Shown piece by piece: positions 63,736 through 64,000 of a stretch of 64,000 nt of DNA. A program made the translations under genes and the position numbers. The first letter of the stretch is position 1. Each line of letters begins with the position of its first letter. Source of the DNA: Rhizobium sp. R634 (GTDB taxonomy: Bacteria; Pseudomonadota; Alphaproteobacteria; Rhizobiales; Rhizobiaceae); the NCBI RefSeq assembly GCF_002211305.1, contig NZ_LOKW01000023.1:1-64000 (forward strand), read 5' to 3'. The notes under the pieces are model-generated. The model did no database searches, was not told the DNA's origin, and was given only the letters and a program-made list of their open reading frames with translations.

Positions 63736-64000
63736 AGTGGCGATCATGTTCGTCAGAGCGCAGGTGATCAGCAGGGGAGCGGGACGCAGTATCGTCTCGG
63801 CCGCCGCCTATCGCCACCGCGCCCGGATGATGGATGAACAGGCCGGCACCTCGTTTAGCTATCGGGGCGGAGCTGGCGAGCTGATGCATGAGGAGCTGGC
63901 CCTTCCGGATGACATCCCGGATTGGCTGCGGTCGGCGATATCAGGTCAGTCCGTCAGCAAGGCCAGCGAAGTGTTTTGGAATGCCGTCGATGGCTTCGAG
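63736..64000 (+). CDS. traA: TraA relaxase, N-terminal part (runs off right edge)
   Basis: AIMFVRAQVISRGAGRSIV and SAAAYRHRARMMDEQAG are the MobA/MobL N-terminus of rhizobial TraA, with the Tyr and early catalytic motifs. The GTG at 63736 is six bases after AGGAG, so it is preferred to the ATG at 63745. The C-terminal helicase lies outside the window. Confidence 0.93.

Overview
The window looks like part of a large repABC plasmid of the Rhizobiaceae (Rhizobium/Agrobacterium/Sinorhizobium type). The evidence is a complete repA-repB-repC replicon with a parS palindrome, a SyrB-like regulator, an RHE_PE00001-type protein, a VirB type IV secretion operon, and a divergent traA / traCDG transfer region with a Q-type oriT. 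No rRNA, tRNA or CRISPR array was recognised.

Layout. (1) 0-4 kb: debris and small orphan genes: a Fic C-terminal fragment, an IS3 transposase fragment, and immunity-like genes next to a short toxin-tail relic. (2) 4-16.3 kb: a nucleic-acid-conflict island. It holds a membrane protein convergent with a compact YMDD reverse transcriptase, which is preceded by a small hydrophobic ORF. It also holds a 1362-residue STAND-type NTPase ending in a PD-(D/E)XK nuclease-like domain, an Mrr-like nuclease gene split by one in-frame amber codon, a PLD-like protein coupled to an all-helical partner, and a second Mrr-like nuclease. (3) 16.3-20.3 kb: RHE_PE00001 protein, tyrosine recombinase with a perfect inverted repeat upstream, HigBA-like toxin-antitoxin, truncated serine resolvase. 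(4) 20.4-24.2 kb: repABC, a candidate ctRNA gene and parS. (5) 24.3-28.2 kb: AbiE module with a frameshifted toxin, a SyrB-like gene and a gene with a related C-terminal coiled coil. (6) 28.3-43.7 kb: plasmid backbone block: large ParB-family protein, DUF932 protein, strawberry-notch-type methylase/helicase, Toprim protein, DUF2493 protein, panD, DUF736 protein, HU protein, a broken RelB/DinJ antitoxin and an Ea22-like protein. (7) 44.2-54.9 kb: MarR-like regulator divergent from virB1-virB11 with an EexN-type lipoprotein between virB5 and virB6. (8) 55-61 kb: DUF1173 protein, VapBC, WGR protein, second DUF736 protein, small conserved genes and a Phd/MazF-like pair. (9) 61.1-64 kb: traG, traD, traC, oriT and the start of traA.

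The genes divide into self-maintenance (repABC, toxin-antitoxin modules), self-transfer (VirB channel, TraG coupling protein, TraA relaxase, oriT) and probable anti-invader functions (4-16 kb). The strongest candidates for something undescribed are the reverse-transcriptase locus with its small hydrophobic ORF and flanking inverted repeat, the STAND-nuclease protein, and the PLD-like/helical gene pair. GC-rich intergenic segments between small backbone genes carry a family of repeated and inverted-repeat elements that the genes do not explain.
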